Of a stretch of 64,000 nt of DNA, positions 34,717 to 42,810 are shown in pieces. Numbering within the stretch: position 1 is the stretch's first letter; each line of letters opens with the position of its first letter. The position numbers and the translations under genes are program-made. Source of the stretch: Streptomyces lichenis (GTDB lineage: Bacteria > Actinomycetota > Actinomycetes > Streptomycetales > Streptomycetaceae); assembly GCF_023218175.1 (NCBI RefSeq), contig NZ_JALPTH010000001.1, forward strand, positions 310,001 to 374,000, given 5' to 3'. Under the pieces are notes generated by a model. The model saw nothing but the letters and a program-made list of their open reading frames with translations, ran no database searches and was not told the DNA's origin.

Positions 34717-36084
34717 ATGGCCCACCCCGAGCGGCCCGCCCCCCGCCGCCTACTCCACCTCAACGCCTTCCTGATGAACGCGGGACACCATGACGCCGCC
34801 TGGCGCCACCCCCGCACCCGGCCCGACCGGGTCACCGACGTCCGCTACTTCCAGGAGCTGGCCCGGACCGCCGAGCGCGGCAAGCTCGACTCGGTCTTCC
34901 TCGCCGACGGCCTCGCCCTGTGGGGGCAGGTCGCGCACAACGCGCTCGGCGGCTTCGAACCGCTCACCCTGCTCTCCGCGCTCGCTGTGGCCACCGAGCG
35001 GATCGGGCTGATCGCCACCGTCTCCACCACCTTCAACGAGCCGTTCCACACCGCCCGCAAGTTCGCCTCGCTGGACCACATCAGCGGCGGCCGGGCCGGC
35101 TGGAACATCGTCACCTCCGGCACCGTGCAGGAGGCCCGCAACTTCGGCCGCGAGGAGCATCTGGAGCACGGGCTGCGCTACGAGCGGGCCCGGGAGTTCG
35201 TGGAGGTCGCCACCCGGCTGTGGGACAGCTGGGAGGACGGGGCCGTGCTGCTCGACCGGGAGCGCGGGATCTACGCCGACGCGGAGAAGGTCCGCCCCAT
35301 CGGCCACCGGGGCGAGCACTTCGGCGTGCAGGGGCCGCTGAACGTACCGCGCTCCCCGCAGGGCCACCCGCTGCTGGTGCAGGCCGGCTCCTCGGAGGAC
35401 GGCAAGGAGTTCGCCGCCCGGTACGCGGAGGCCGTCTTCACCGCCCAGCAGACCCTGGCCGACGCCCTGGCCTTCGCCGGGGACCTGCGCGGCCGGCTGG
35501 CCCGCCACGGGCGCGCCGAGGACGCGGTCCGGATCCTGCCCGGCATCTGCCCGGTCATCGGCTCCACCGAGGCCGAGGCCCGGGCGCTGGAGCAGGAGCT
35601 GACCGACCTCCAGGTGCCAGAGTACGGGCTCGCCCAGCTGTCCGGGATGCTGGGCACCGACCTGACCGGGCTGCCGCTGGACGGGCCGCTGCCCGAGCTG
35701 CCCGAGGAGCGGGACATCAACGGCAACAAGAGCCGCTTCACCCTGGTGGCCGAGCTCGCCCGGCGGGACGGGCTGACCCTGCGCCAGCTGATCGCCCGGC
35801 TCGGCGGCGGACGCGGGCATCTGGTGGTGGCCGGCACCCCCGAGCGGATCGCCGGCCTGATCGAGGAGTGGTTCACCCGGGGGGCGGCGGACGGCTTCAA
35901 CATCATGCCGCCGTATCTGCCGGGCGGGCTGGACCACTTCGTGGACCAGGTGGTGCCGATCCTCCAGGAGCGGCGGCTGTTCCGCACCGAGTACACCGGC
36001 CGCACCCTGCGCGAGCACTACGGTCTGCCGCGCCCTGCCGGCGCCCGGAGCGAGAGTCCCGAGAGCCCGCTGGCGCTGGCCTGA
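34717..36084 (+). CDS. LLM class flavin monooxygenase (NtaA/SnaA/DszA family)
   Basis: A 455-residue FMNH2-dependent monooxygenase. LLHLNAFLMNAGHH at the start, ALAVATERIGLIATVSTTFNEPFHTARKFASLDHISGGRAGWNIVTS (given here by its ends, about 90-140), and HPLLVQAGSSEDGKEFAARYAE are the hallmarks of the NtaA/SnaA/DszA clade. With an SsuE-like reductase and a sulfonate-type importer in the same operon, it probably cleaves C-S bonds in sulfones or sulfonates. ATG 34717 is 23 bases after the permease. A terminator follows at 36107. Confidence 0.88.
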   Translation: MAHPERPAPRRLLHLNAFLMNAGHHDAAWRHPRTRPDRVTDVRYFQELARTAERGKLDSVFLADGLALWGQVAHNALGGFEPLTLLSALAVATERIGLIATVSTTFNEPFHTARKFASLDHISGGRAGWNIVTSGTVQEARNFGREEHLEHGLRYERAREFVEVATRLWDSWEDGAVLLDRERGIYADAEKVRPIGHRGEHFGVQGPLNVPRSPQGHPLLVQAGSSEDGKEFAARYAEAVFTAQQTLADALAFAGDLRGRLARHGRAEDAVRILPGICPVIGSTEAEARALEQELTDLQVPEYGLAQLSGMLGTDLTGLPLDGPLPELPEERDINGNKSRFTLVAELARRDGLTLRQLIARLGGGRGHLVVAGTPERIAGLIEEWFTRGAADGFNIMPPYLPGGLDHFVDQVVPILQERRLFRTEYTGRTLREHYGLPRPAGARSESPESPLALA

Positions 36085-36106
36085 CCGCGCGGGAGCGGTG
36101 AGGTTC

Positions 36107-36136
36107 GCCGCAGCCGTCTCGACGTCCGGCTGCGGC
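36107..36136 (+). terminator. Terminator of the sulfur operon
   Basis: Perfect 10-base arms GCCGCAGCCG and CGGCTGCGGC with a ten-base loop, followed by TTTCCCC. It ends the operon 23 bases after the stop codon. Confidence 0.7.
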
Positions 36137-36269
36137 TTTCCCCTCGTTCCCCACGAGCGGCGGTACGGCCCGGGAGGCGTGCCGCCATGACGGGCGTCTG
36201 CCCGGCCCCCGGGGGCGCATACGGAGCCACCCGGGTGAACCTCCTGGTGAGGAGCCCCGGACCGGGCCC

Positions 36270-38618
36270 TCAGACCCGTGCCGTCTCCGGCCGGGACGGC
36301 GCGGCGGCCGGGGGCCCCACCGGCTCCACCGGCTCCGCCCGGCGGAAGGGCAGCCACCAGTTGGCGCGCCCCAGCAGCCGCATGGTGGCCGGGACCAGAA
36401 CCCCGCGGACCACCGTGGCGTCCACCAACACCGCCAGTGCGATGCCGAAGCCCAGCTGGCGCAGCGGCATCACCTGGGCGGCGATCAGCGCCCCGAGGGA
36501 GACCGCCACGGCCAGCGCGGCGGCGGTGAAGACCCGGCCGGTGCGGGCGATGCCCTCCACCACGGCGGCGGTGTTGTCCCCGGTGGCCCGGTAGTGCTCC
36601 TGGATCCGGGAGAGCAGGAACAGCTCGTAGTCCACGGCCAGCCCGAAGGCGATGCAGAAGACCAGCACCGGAATGGTGGTGTCCAGGGCCCCGGTGGGCG
36701 CGAAGCCCGCGGTGAGCGGGGCGAACACCCCGTGCTGGAAGACCAGCGCCACACAGCCCAGCGCGGCGCCCAGGCTGACCGCGGCCACCAGCACCACCTT
36801 GACCGGCACCAGCACACTGCGGGTGTGCAGCCCGACGACCGCCAGGGTGGCCAGCGCGACCAGCGCCGCGGCCAGCGGCAGGCGGTCGGTCAGGGCGCGG
36901 CGCGCGTCCACGGTGGCCGCGGCCTGGCCGGCCACCGCGACCGGTGCCGGTCCCGGCGCGGGCAGCGCGCGCACCGCCCTTACCACCCGGGCCGCCGCCT
37001 CGGAGGAGGGCGGGCCGGTGAGCACCACCGTGGCCAGGGTGCCCGCAGGGGAGGCGGCGGAGGCGGGCAGGGGGAGTGCGGGGGAGGTGCGGCGCCCCTT
37101 CTCGTACCGCCCGGTGGGGGTGGTGGCCGCGGCGGCGCCGTGCAGCGCGGACAGCATCCGGCCGTAGCGGTCCAGGGCGGGCGCGGTGGCGGTACCGGTC
37201 CGCAGCCCGGGCAGCACCACGGTCAGCGCCCGGTCCGACACCTGCGGGAAGAGCCGGGCCACCGCCTCGGCGCCCCGGTGCGACTCGGCGCTCACCGGCA
37301 GGTTGCGGTGGTCGGTCAGGCTCAGCCGCACCGAGGCGAACGGCAGCAGCATCAGCCCCAGCAGCAGGGTGCTGGCGGTCAGCGACAGCACCGGCCGGCG
37401 GGTCACCGCCCGGGCCAGCGCCGCCCAGGCCCGGCTGCCCTCCGCCGCGTCCGCCCGGGCCGGTCGGCCGAAGCGCCGCAGCGGGTCCAGCGCCTCCGCC
37501 CGGGGGCCCAGGCACAGCAGCGCGGCGGGGATGACCGCGATCGCGGTCGCGGCGGCGAGCACGGCGACCGCCATCCCCGCGTACGCCATGGAGCGCAGGA
37601 ACGGGAAGGGGAAGACCAGCAGCGCGGCGAGCGCGGCGGTGATGGTGCAGGCCGACACCGCGACGGTGCGGGCCGCCGTACGGGTGGTGGTGGCCACCGC
37701 CGCCAGCGGCTCCCGCCCCAGGGCGCGTTCCTCGCGGTAGCGGCTGACCATCAGCAGTGAGTAGTCCACCGCCAGCCCGAAGCCCAGCGCGGCGGCCAGG
37801 TTGACGCCGAACACCGACACCGGGGCGAGGAAGGTGACACCGTGCAGCGCGGCCAGCGCCCCGGCGGTGGCGATCCCGCCCACGACGACCGGCAGCAGCG
37901 CGGCCACCAGCGAGCGGAAGGCGATCGCCAGTACGGCGAAGGTGAGCGGCGCGGCCAGCAGTTCGGCGCGCAGCAGATCGGCCCGGGACCGCTCGGTGGA
38001 CTGGGCGGAGAACCAGGCCGGCCCGGTCGCCGTCACCCGCAGCGGCCCGGCCGCCTCCCGGTGGCGGGGGACCAGCTCGGCGGCCCGGCGGGCGGCGTCC
38101 GACTCGTCCCCGGCGAGGTGGACCAGCACCAGGGCGGCGCGCCCGTCGCGGGTGCGCAGCGAGGGGTCGCCGCCCTGGCGCCCGTCACCGGTGTGCTGCC
38201 CGGGGTCACCGCCGGGGCCCGCCGCCCAGGGGGAGCGGACCCGCTGCACGCCCGGCTCCCGCGCCAGTCGCGCCACCAGCGCGGCCCCCTGCGCCCGGGC
38301 CGCCGCCCCGTCCACCGTCGTGCCCTTGCCCGCGCCGCCTTCGGCCGCCGGGCGGAGCAGCAGGATGACATCGGGCCGGTCGGCGCCGAGGCGGGTGGCC
38401 AGCTCCGCCGCGTGGGCCGCCTCGGTCCCGGTGGCGGCGAACCCGCCGCTCGCCAGCCGCCCGTACAGTCCGGCGGCCCCGGCGGCGAAGAGCGCGCACA
38501 GCACACCGGCCAGCACCAGGGTCCGTCTGGCTCTGCGCAGGGCACCCGCCCTCGCGTCCGGGGCCGGTGACGGGAGCGGGGACGGTGCCGGGCTGGGTCC
38601 TCGGGGCTCGCGGTTCAT
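36270..38618 (-). CDS. MMPL-family RND transporter
   Basis: A 782-residue membrane protein with about 12 helices in two halves, each with one external loop domain. Helical segments such as VDYSLLMVSRYREER and VDYELFLLSRIQEHY mark the two MMPL signatures. Such proteins export lipids, lipopeptides or fatty-acid-derived compounds. ATG 38618 starts the protein; the frame extends to 38771 without family sequence. It is divergent from the methyltransferase-ACP-ketosynthase unit and so likely exports that pathway's product. Confidence 0.9.
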   Translation of the reverse strand: MNREPRGPSPAPSPLPSPAPDARAGALRRARRTLVLAGVLCALFAAGAAGLYGRLASGGFAATGTEAAHAAELATRLGADRPDVILLLRPAAEGGAGKGTTVDGAAARAQGAALVARLAREPGVQRVRSPWAAGPGGDPGQHTGDGRQGGDPSLRTRDGRAALVLVHLAGDESDAARRAAELVPRHREAAGPLRVTATGPAWFSAQSTERSRADLLRAELLAAPLTFAVLAIAFRSLVAALLPVVVGGIATAGALAALHGVTFLAPVSVFGVNLAAALGFGLAVDYSLLMVSRYREERALGREPLAAVATTTRTAARTVAVSACTITAALAALLVFPFPFLRSMAYAGMAVAVLAAATAIAVIPAALLCLGPRAEALDPLRRFGRPARADAAEGSRAWAALARAVTRRPVLSLTASTLLLGLMLLPFASVRLSLTDHRNLPVSAESHRGAEAVARLFPQVSDRALTVVLPGLRTGTATAPALDRYGRMLSALHGAAAATTPTGRYEKGRRTSPALPLPASAASPAGTLATVVLTGPPSSEAAARVVRAVRALPAPGPAPVAVAGQAAATVDARRALTDRLPLAAALVALATLAVVGLHTRSVLVPVKVVLVAAVSLGAALGCVALVFQHGVFAPLTAGFAPTGALDTTIPVLVFCIAFGLAVDYELFLLSRIQEHYRATGDNTAAVVEGIARTGRVFTAAALAVAVSLGALIAAQVMPLRQLGFGIALAVLVDATVVRGVLVPATMRLLGRANWWLPFRRAEPVEPVGPPAAAPSRPETARV

Positions 38619-38799
38619 GGGCGGACATGTTCCAGGCCCCGCGCCCCGCGCCCGGTCAGGACGCGCCCCGGGACGTCCCTCGCTCCCCTGGTCGGGCGAT
38701 CCCCCCAATGGGCGAATGACGGCCTTTTGGCGAACATTTGGCGGATACCGGCGGCGTGGGCGGCAAAACATGACGTAACGGAAATTTAGGGTGCGCGGT

Positions 38800-39861
38800 A
38801 TGGGCCTTCCTTCTGCCTACGGGGCTGCCGAGCGGGTCGCCGGCTCGGCCGCCGACAAGGCTGCCGACGAGACGTCCGCCCGTGCCACGGTCGCGCTCGC
38901 CGACCTCCGCGCCCTCGGCGAGGCCTACCGCCGGGCGATGGAGACCGCCGCCGCCACTCCGGAGACGCGGGCCGCGATGGAGGTGTTCGTCGCCGAGTTC
39001 AGCGCGGCGGTCCAGCGCTGCCTGACCGAGGGCGCCGGTGACGAGGAGATCGCGGCGGCCGTGGCGCCGCTCCGGGACGCCCTCGGCAGCTCCCCGCTGA
39101 TCCGCCGGGGCCAACGGCAGGACCGCGGGCACCCGGGCGACTTCGAGATGATCGAGTATCTGCTCTCCGGCCGCAACGACGCCGAACCGGGCACCCTGGC
39201 CTGGCAGATCGACTCCTACCTCCAGGACTCGGCCATCACCCGCCAGCACCGCAACAAGATCGCCCACCAGGCCGGGCTGATCCGCCGGACCCTCTCGGGG
39301 ACCTCGGCGGACGGCGGCGGGCGCCGCGTGCTGCTGGTGGCCTGCGGCGGGGCGGCCGATCTGCGGGCCGTGGAGCCGGAGCTGTTCGCGGCCGGGGACC
39401 TGGTGGTCCTCAACGACGTGGACGCCGACGCGCTGGAGTACGCCCGCGCGGCCCTGCCGCCCGCCACCGCGCTCCACACCGCCGTCGAACCCGGCAACGT
39501 CCTCCAGGCACTGCCCGCCCTCGAACGGCACGGCCCCTACGACCTGGTCCTGGCCGGCGGCCTCTTCGACTACCTCCCGGACCGCTACGCCCGGCTGCTG
39601 ATCGCCTATGCCATGACCCGGCTCTGCGTCCCCGGCGGGGACTTCCACTTCTCCAACATCGCCGCCGGCAACCCGTTCGCCCATCTGATGAAGTACCTGG
39701 CCGACTGGCCGCTGATCGAGCGGACCCGGCAGGACGTCGAGGACCTGGTGCGGGCGGCCGCCCCGCACCAGACGGCGCGGCTGTCCGTCGGGGCCGACCA
39801 GACCGGCTACACCCTGCTCGCCCGGCTCACCCGGGCGGCGGCCCCCGTCCGGTCCGGCTGA
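38800..39861 (+). CDS. Class I SAM-dependent methyltransferase
   Basis: A 353-residue methyltransferase. Residues 1-110 are helical. GHPGDFEMIEYLLSG and ITRQHRNKIAHQA are conserved in a poorly described family that includes extracellular-factor (PhcB-like) fatty-acid methyl ester synthases, from memory. The SAM loop is VLLVACGGAADL, acidic VLNDVDADAL, and LVLAGGLFDYLPD. ATG 38800 has AGGGTG nine bases upstream; GTG 38791 is an alternative. It heads the unit with the ACP and ketosynthase, so an acyl-ACP-derived acid or hydroxyacid is a sensible methyl acceptor. Confidence 0.82.
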   Translation: MGLPSAYGAAERVAGSAADKAADETSARATVALADLRALGEAYRRAMETAAATPETRAAMEVFVAEFSAAVQRCLTEGAGDEEIAAAVAPLRDALGSSPLIRRGQRQDRGHPGDFEMIEYLLSGRNDAEPGTLAWQIDSYLQDSAITRQHRNKIAHQAGLIRRTLSGTSADGGGRRVLLVACGGAADLRAVEPELFAAGDLVVLNDVDADALEYARAALPPATALHTAVEPGNVLQALPALERHGPYDLVLAGGLFDYLPDRYARLLIAYAMTRLCVPGGDFHFSNIAAGNPFAHLMKYLADWPLIERTRQDVEDLVRAAAPHQTARLSVGADQTGYTLLARLTRAAAPVRSG

Positions 39862-39989
39862 CGCCCCCTCACCCGGCGCCCCGCCCCCTGTCCTTCCCCT
39901 CCTCCCCACCCCACCCGCCCCGTCCCGGCGGCGCCCCGCCACCGTGCCGCGCCGCCGGGCCGACCGACCCGACCCAGGAGCCGCATCCC

Positions 39990-40355
39990 ATGGCCGACAG
40001 CTACCCGGCGATCACCCGCATCCTGACCGAGTCCTTCGGCGTCGAGGCCGACGCCCTCCGCCCCGACGCCACCTTCGACGAGCTTGAGCTGGACTCCCTG
40101 GCCCTGGTGGAGTTGTCCCTGCTGCTGGAGGAGCGCACCGGCCACCGGCTGGAGGAACTGCCGGCCACCGCCACCCTCGCCGAGGCCACGGCCGCCGTGG
40201 ACCGCCTGGTCGCGGGCGAGGCCGAGCCTGCCCCCGCCGCCGCGGATGCCGGTACGTCCGCCCCCACTGCCGTTCCGACGGCCGCCGACTCCGTCGCCGG
40301 TGAGCCCGCCCCCACCGCCGCCGACTCCGCCACCACCACGGGCGCCGGACGGTGA
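39990..40355 (+). CDS. Acyl carrier protein
   Basis: A 121-residue ACP. The phosphopantetheine serine is S36 in DELELDSLALVEL. Helices 1-3 (YPAITRILTESFG, LALVELSLLLEERTG, TLAEATAAVDRLV) are intact. A 45-residue tail rich in Ala, Pro and Thr follows the domain and is unusual for an ACP. AGGAG precedes the ATG. Its TGA overlaps the ketosynthase GTG (GTGA), so they are made together. Confidence 0.92.
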   Translation: MADSYPAITRILTESFGVEADALRPDATFDELELDSLALVELSLLLEERTGHRLEELPATATLAEATAAVDRLVAGEAEPAPAAADAGTSAPTAVPTAADSVAGEPAPTAADSATTTGAGR

Positions 40356-41596
40356 CGGGCGCGTCCACCGCGGTCGCCGTCACCGGCCTCGGCATGGTGA
40401 CGCCGGCCGGTATCGGGACGGCGGCCACCTGGGACGGCCTGCTGGCCGGCACCCCCACCGCCACCACCGACCCGCTGCTCGCCGGACTGCCGCACGACTT
40501 CTCCTGCCGGGTCCCCGGCTTCGACGCGCACCGGCTGCTGGGCCGCCGGCTCGCCTGGCGGCTGGACCGGGGCACCCACCTCGCCCTGGTCGCCGCCCGG
40601 GAGGCGGTCGCCGACGCGGGGCTCGACCCGGGCGGCTGGAGCGCCCCGCGGGTGGCCGTCGTCATGGGCGTCGGCACGTGCAGCTTCGAGCACTACGAGC
40701 GGGAGTTCGCCCGTGCCGCCGACGGCCGGCCGGACACCGTCTCGCCGTTCGCGCTGCCTCGCTCCATCCCCAACATGGTCCCCGCCGAGATCGCCCTGGA
40801 CCTCGGCGCCCAGGGACCCAACCTGGCCGTCTCCACCGCCTGCGCCTCCGGCACCACCGCCCTGGGCACCGCCCGCGACCTGCTGCGCTCCGGTGCCTGC
40901 GACATCGTGCTGGCAGGCGGGGCCGAGTCGGTGGCCCACCGCATCCCGTCCATCTGCTTCGGCCAGATGGGCGCGCTCTCCGGCCGCCGGGACGACCCCG
41001 CGCACGCCTCCCGCCCCTTCGACCGGGACCGCGACGGCTTCGTGCTCGGCGAGGGCGCCGCCGTGCTGGTGCTGGAGCGGGCCGACCACGCCCGCGCCCG
41101 GGGGGCCGCGGTCCACGCCCTGCTGGCCGGGTACGGGGCCTCCTGCGACGCCCACCATGTCACCTCGCCGCACCCGGAGGGCCGGGGCCTGGCGCAGGCG
41201 ATCGAGGGCGCCCTGGCGGACGCCCGGCTGCGCCCCGAGGACATCGGCCATGTCAACGCGCACGGCACCTCCACCCCGTACAACGACGAGGCGGAGGCCC
41301 GCGCGCTGGGCTCGGTCTTCCCGCGTACGCCACCGCTGACCGCGCTCAAGAGCGTGCTGGGGCACTCCATCGGCGGCGCCGGCGCCATCGAGGCGGCCGC
41401 CACCGTGCTCACCCTGCGGCACCAGCTGATCCCGCCCACCGCCAACCTCGACAATCCCGACCCGGCGCTGGACCTGGACATCGTCGCCAAGGCGCCCCGG
41501 CCGGCCACGATGCGGGCCGCGCTCAGCACCTCCAGCGGCTTCGGCGGCCAGAACGCCGTGGTCGTCCTCACCACGGAGACCACGGAAGCCGTCTAG
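40352..41596 (+). CDS. FabF-like beta-ketoacyl-ACP synthase
   Basis: A 414-residue condensing enzyme with the full Cys-His-His set: C164 in VSTACASGTT, H304 in VNAHGTSTPYND and H338 in SVLGHSIGGAG, with K333 nearby. It should extend an acyl-ACP by two carbons. No ketoreductase or acyltransferase is adjacent, so the locus either borrows primary fatty-acid enzymes or performs a single condensation. GTG start overlaps the ACP stop. A strong terminator follows at 41604. Confidence 0.93.
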   Translation: MTGASTAVAVTGLGMVTPAGIGTAATWDGLLAGTPTATTDPLLAGLPHDFSCRVPGFDAHRLLGRRLAWRLDRGTHLALVAAREAVADAGLDPGGWSAPRVAVVMGVGTCSFEHYEREFARAADGRPDTVSPFALPRSIPNMVPAEIALDLGAQGPNLAVSTACASGTTALGTARDLLRSGACDIVLAGGAESVAHRIPSICFGQMGALSGRRDDPAHASRPFDRDRDGFVLGEGAAVLVLERADHARARGAAVHALLAGYGASCDAHHVTSPHPEGRGLAQAIEGALADARLRPEDIGHVNAHGTSTPYNDEAEARALGSVFPRTPPLTALKSVLGHSIGGAGAIEAAATVLTLRHQLIPPTANLDNPDPALDLDIVAKAPRPATMRAALSTSSGFGGQNAVVVLTTETTEAV

Positions 41597-41603
41597 ACCG
41601 GGA

Positions 41604-41636
41604 AGCGGGCGCGGAACCCTTGGTTCCGCGCCCGCT
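41604..41636 (+). terminator. Terminator after the ketosynthase gene
   Basis: Perfect 15-base arms AGCGGGCGCGGAACC and GGTTCCGCGCCCGCT with a three-base loop. It separates the methyltransferase-ACP-ketosynthase transcript from the diiron oxygenase transcript. Confidence 0.75.
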
Positions 41637-41721
41637 GCCGTATGCCCGCCGACCCGTGCGCGGGACTCCGGCCATCTTGCTGACAAATTTTCTACCGAGG
41701 GCTAGGCCCCGGCGGGGCGCT

Positions 41722-41739
41722 TACTATACGGTCCGTCTA
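41722..41739 (+). promoter_or_regulatory. -10 element overlapping a TetR-like operator, diiron oxygenase promoter
   Basis: TACTAT (41722-41727) is a good -10 hexamer. It overlaps TATACGGTCCGTCTA (41725-41739), an imperfect palindrome with ACGG-T-CCGT at its centre and one mismatch. TetR-family operators often have this form. The ACGGTCCG core is also in the palindrome at 2380-2399. The start codon is 92 bases downstream. Confidence 0.55.
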
Positions 41740-41831
41740 ACAACGGTGGGGGTGCCCGCACTCGGCCCGTTCGACGGCGGCGACGGTGCGGCGGCTCCCG
41801 CGCGACGGCACGCCACGGAAGGAGCCCGCAC

Positions 41832-42776
41832 ATGGCCAGCAGCACCGCCCGGCCGGACACCGGCGCCGATCGGGGAGAGCCCGGTCAGGACCAGCGGCCG
41901 GACCGGGACCAGGGAGTCACCCGGCGGTTGCTCGACTCCTCGGCCCAGCTCTCGTACGACCCGGCGGTCGAGGTCGACTGGGACACCCCGCTCGACAAGG
42001 ACTTCCACGGGGCCAGCCCCGAGTGGAGCACCCTCTACGGGACCGCGTACTGGCGGGAGATGACGGAGGAGCAGCGCAAGGAGCTCACCCGTCAGGAGGC
42101 CGCCTCGGTGGCCAGCACCGGCATCTGGTTCGAGATGATCCTCCAGCAGATGGTGCTCCGCGACATCTACGCCAAGGATCCCACCGGCTCCGACTTCCAG
42201 TGGGCGCTGACCGAGATCGCCGAGGAGTGCCGGCACTCGATCATGTTCGCCCGCGGCGCCCAGAAGCTCGGCGCGCCCGCCTACCGACCGCCCCGGCCGG
42301 TGCTCGAACTCGGCCGCGCCTTCAAGACGCTGGCCTTCGGCGAGGCCGCGTACGCCGCGATCCTGGTCGCCGAGGAGGTCCTCGACGTCATGCAGCGCGA
42401 CTGGATGCGCGACGAGCGGGTGGTGCCCTTCGTCCGCACCATCAACAACATCCATGTGGTCGAGGAGTCCCGGCACATGAAGTTCGCCCGGGACGAGACC
42501 CGCAAGCGGCTGGCCGGGGCCGGCTGGCTGCGCCGCCAGCTCAACGCCTTCGTGGTCGCGGTCGCCTCGTACTACATCGTCACCAGCATGGTGAACCGCA
42601 ACGTGTACGCCAACGCCGGGCTGGACCGGGAGCGCGCGCTCGCCGAGGCCCGGGCCAACGAGCACCACAAGGCGATGATGCGCTCCAGCTGCGCCGGGCT
42701 GATGGACTTCCTCGCCTCGGTGCGCCTGCTCACCCGGCCCGCGCTCGCCTTCTACAAGCGCGCCCACCTCATCTGA
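41832..42776 (+). CDS. AurF-like diiron oxygenase
   Basis: A 314-residue ferritin-like oxygenase of the p-aminobenzoate N-oxygenase (AurF) family. All seven metal ligands can be placed: E101, E132 and H135 (ECRH), E181, H208, E212 and H215 (ESRH); spacings from E181 on equal those of AurF. AurF-type enzymes oxidise amines to nitro or hydroxylamine groups; others in the family hydroxylate carrier-bound acyl chains. ATG 41832 follows GGAAGGAG. First of a two-gene unit with the ferredoxin reductase, which should feed it electrons. The first 30 residues are disordered. Confidence 0.9.
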   Translation: MASSTARPDTGADRGEPGQDQRPDRDQGVTRRLLDSSAQLSYDPAVEVDWDTPLDKDFHGASPEWSTLYGTAYWREMTEEQRKELTRQEAASVASTGIWFEMILQQMVLRDIYAKDPTGSDFQWALTEIAEECRHSIMFARGAQKLGAPAYRPPRPVLELGRAFKTLAFGEAAYAAILVAEEVLDVMQRDWMRDERVVPFVRTINNIHVVEESRHMKFARDETRKRLAGAGWLRRQLNAFVVAVASYYIVTSMVNRNVYANAGLDRERALAEARANEHHKAMMRSSCAGLMDFLASVRLLTRPALAFYKRAHLI

Positions 42777-42810
42777 CCACCATCCGACGCGGACACCCGG
42801 GGCCCGGTAC

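Noticed and set aside
38650..38799. TTTGGCGAACATTTGGCGGA direct repeat as an operator
   Set aside because: Two imperfect copies in a short divergent region; could be chance, so not listed.
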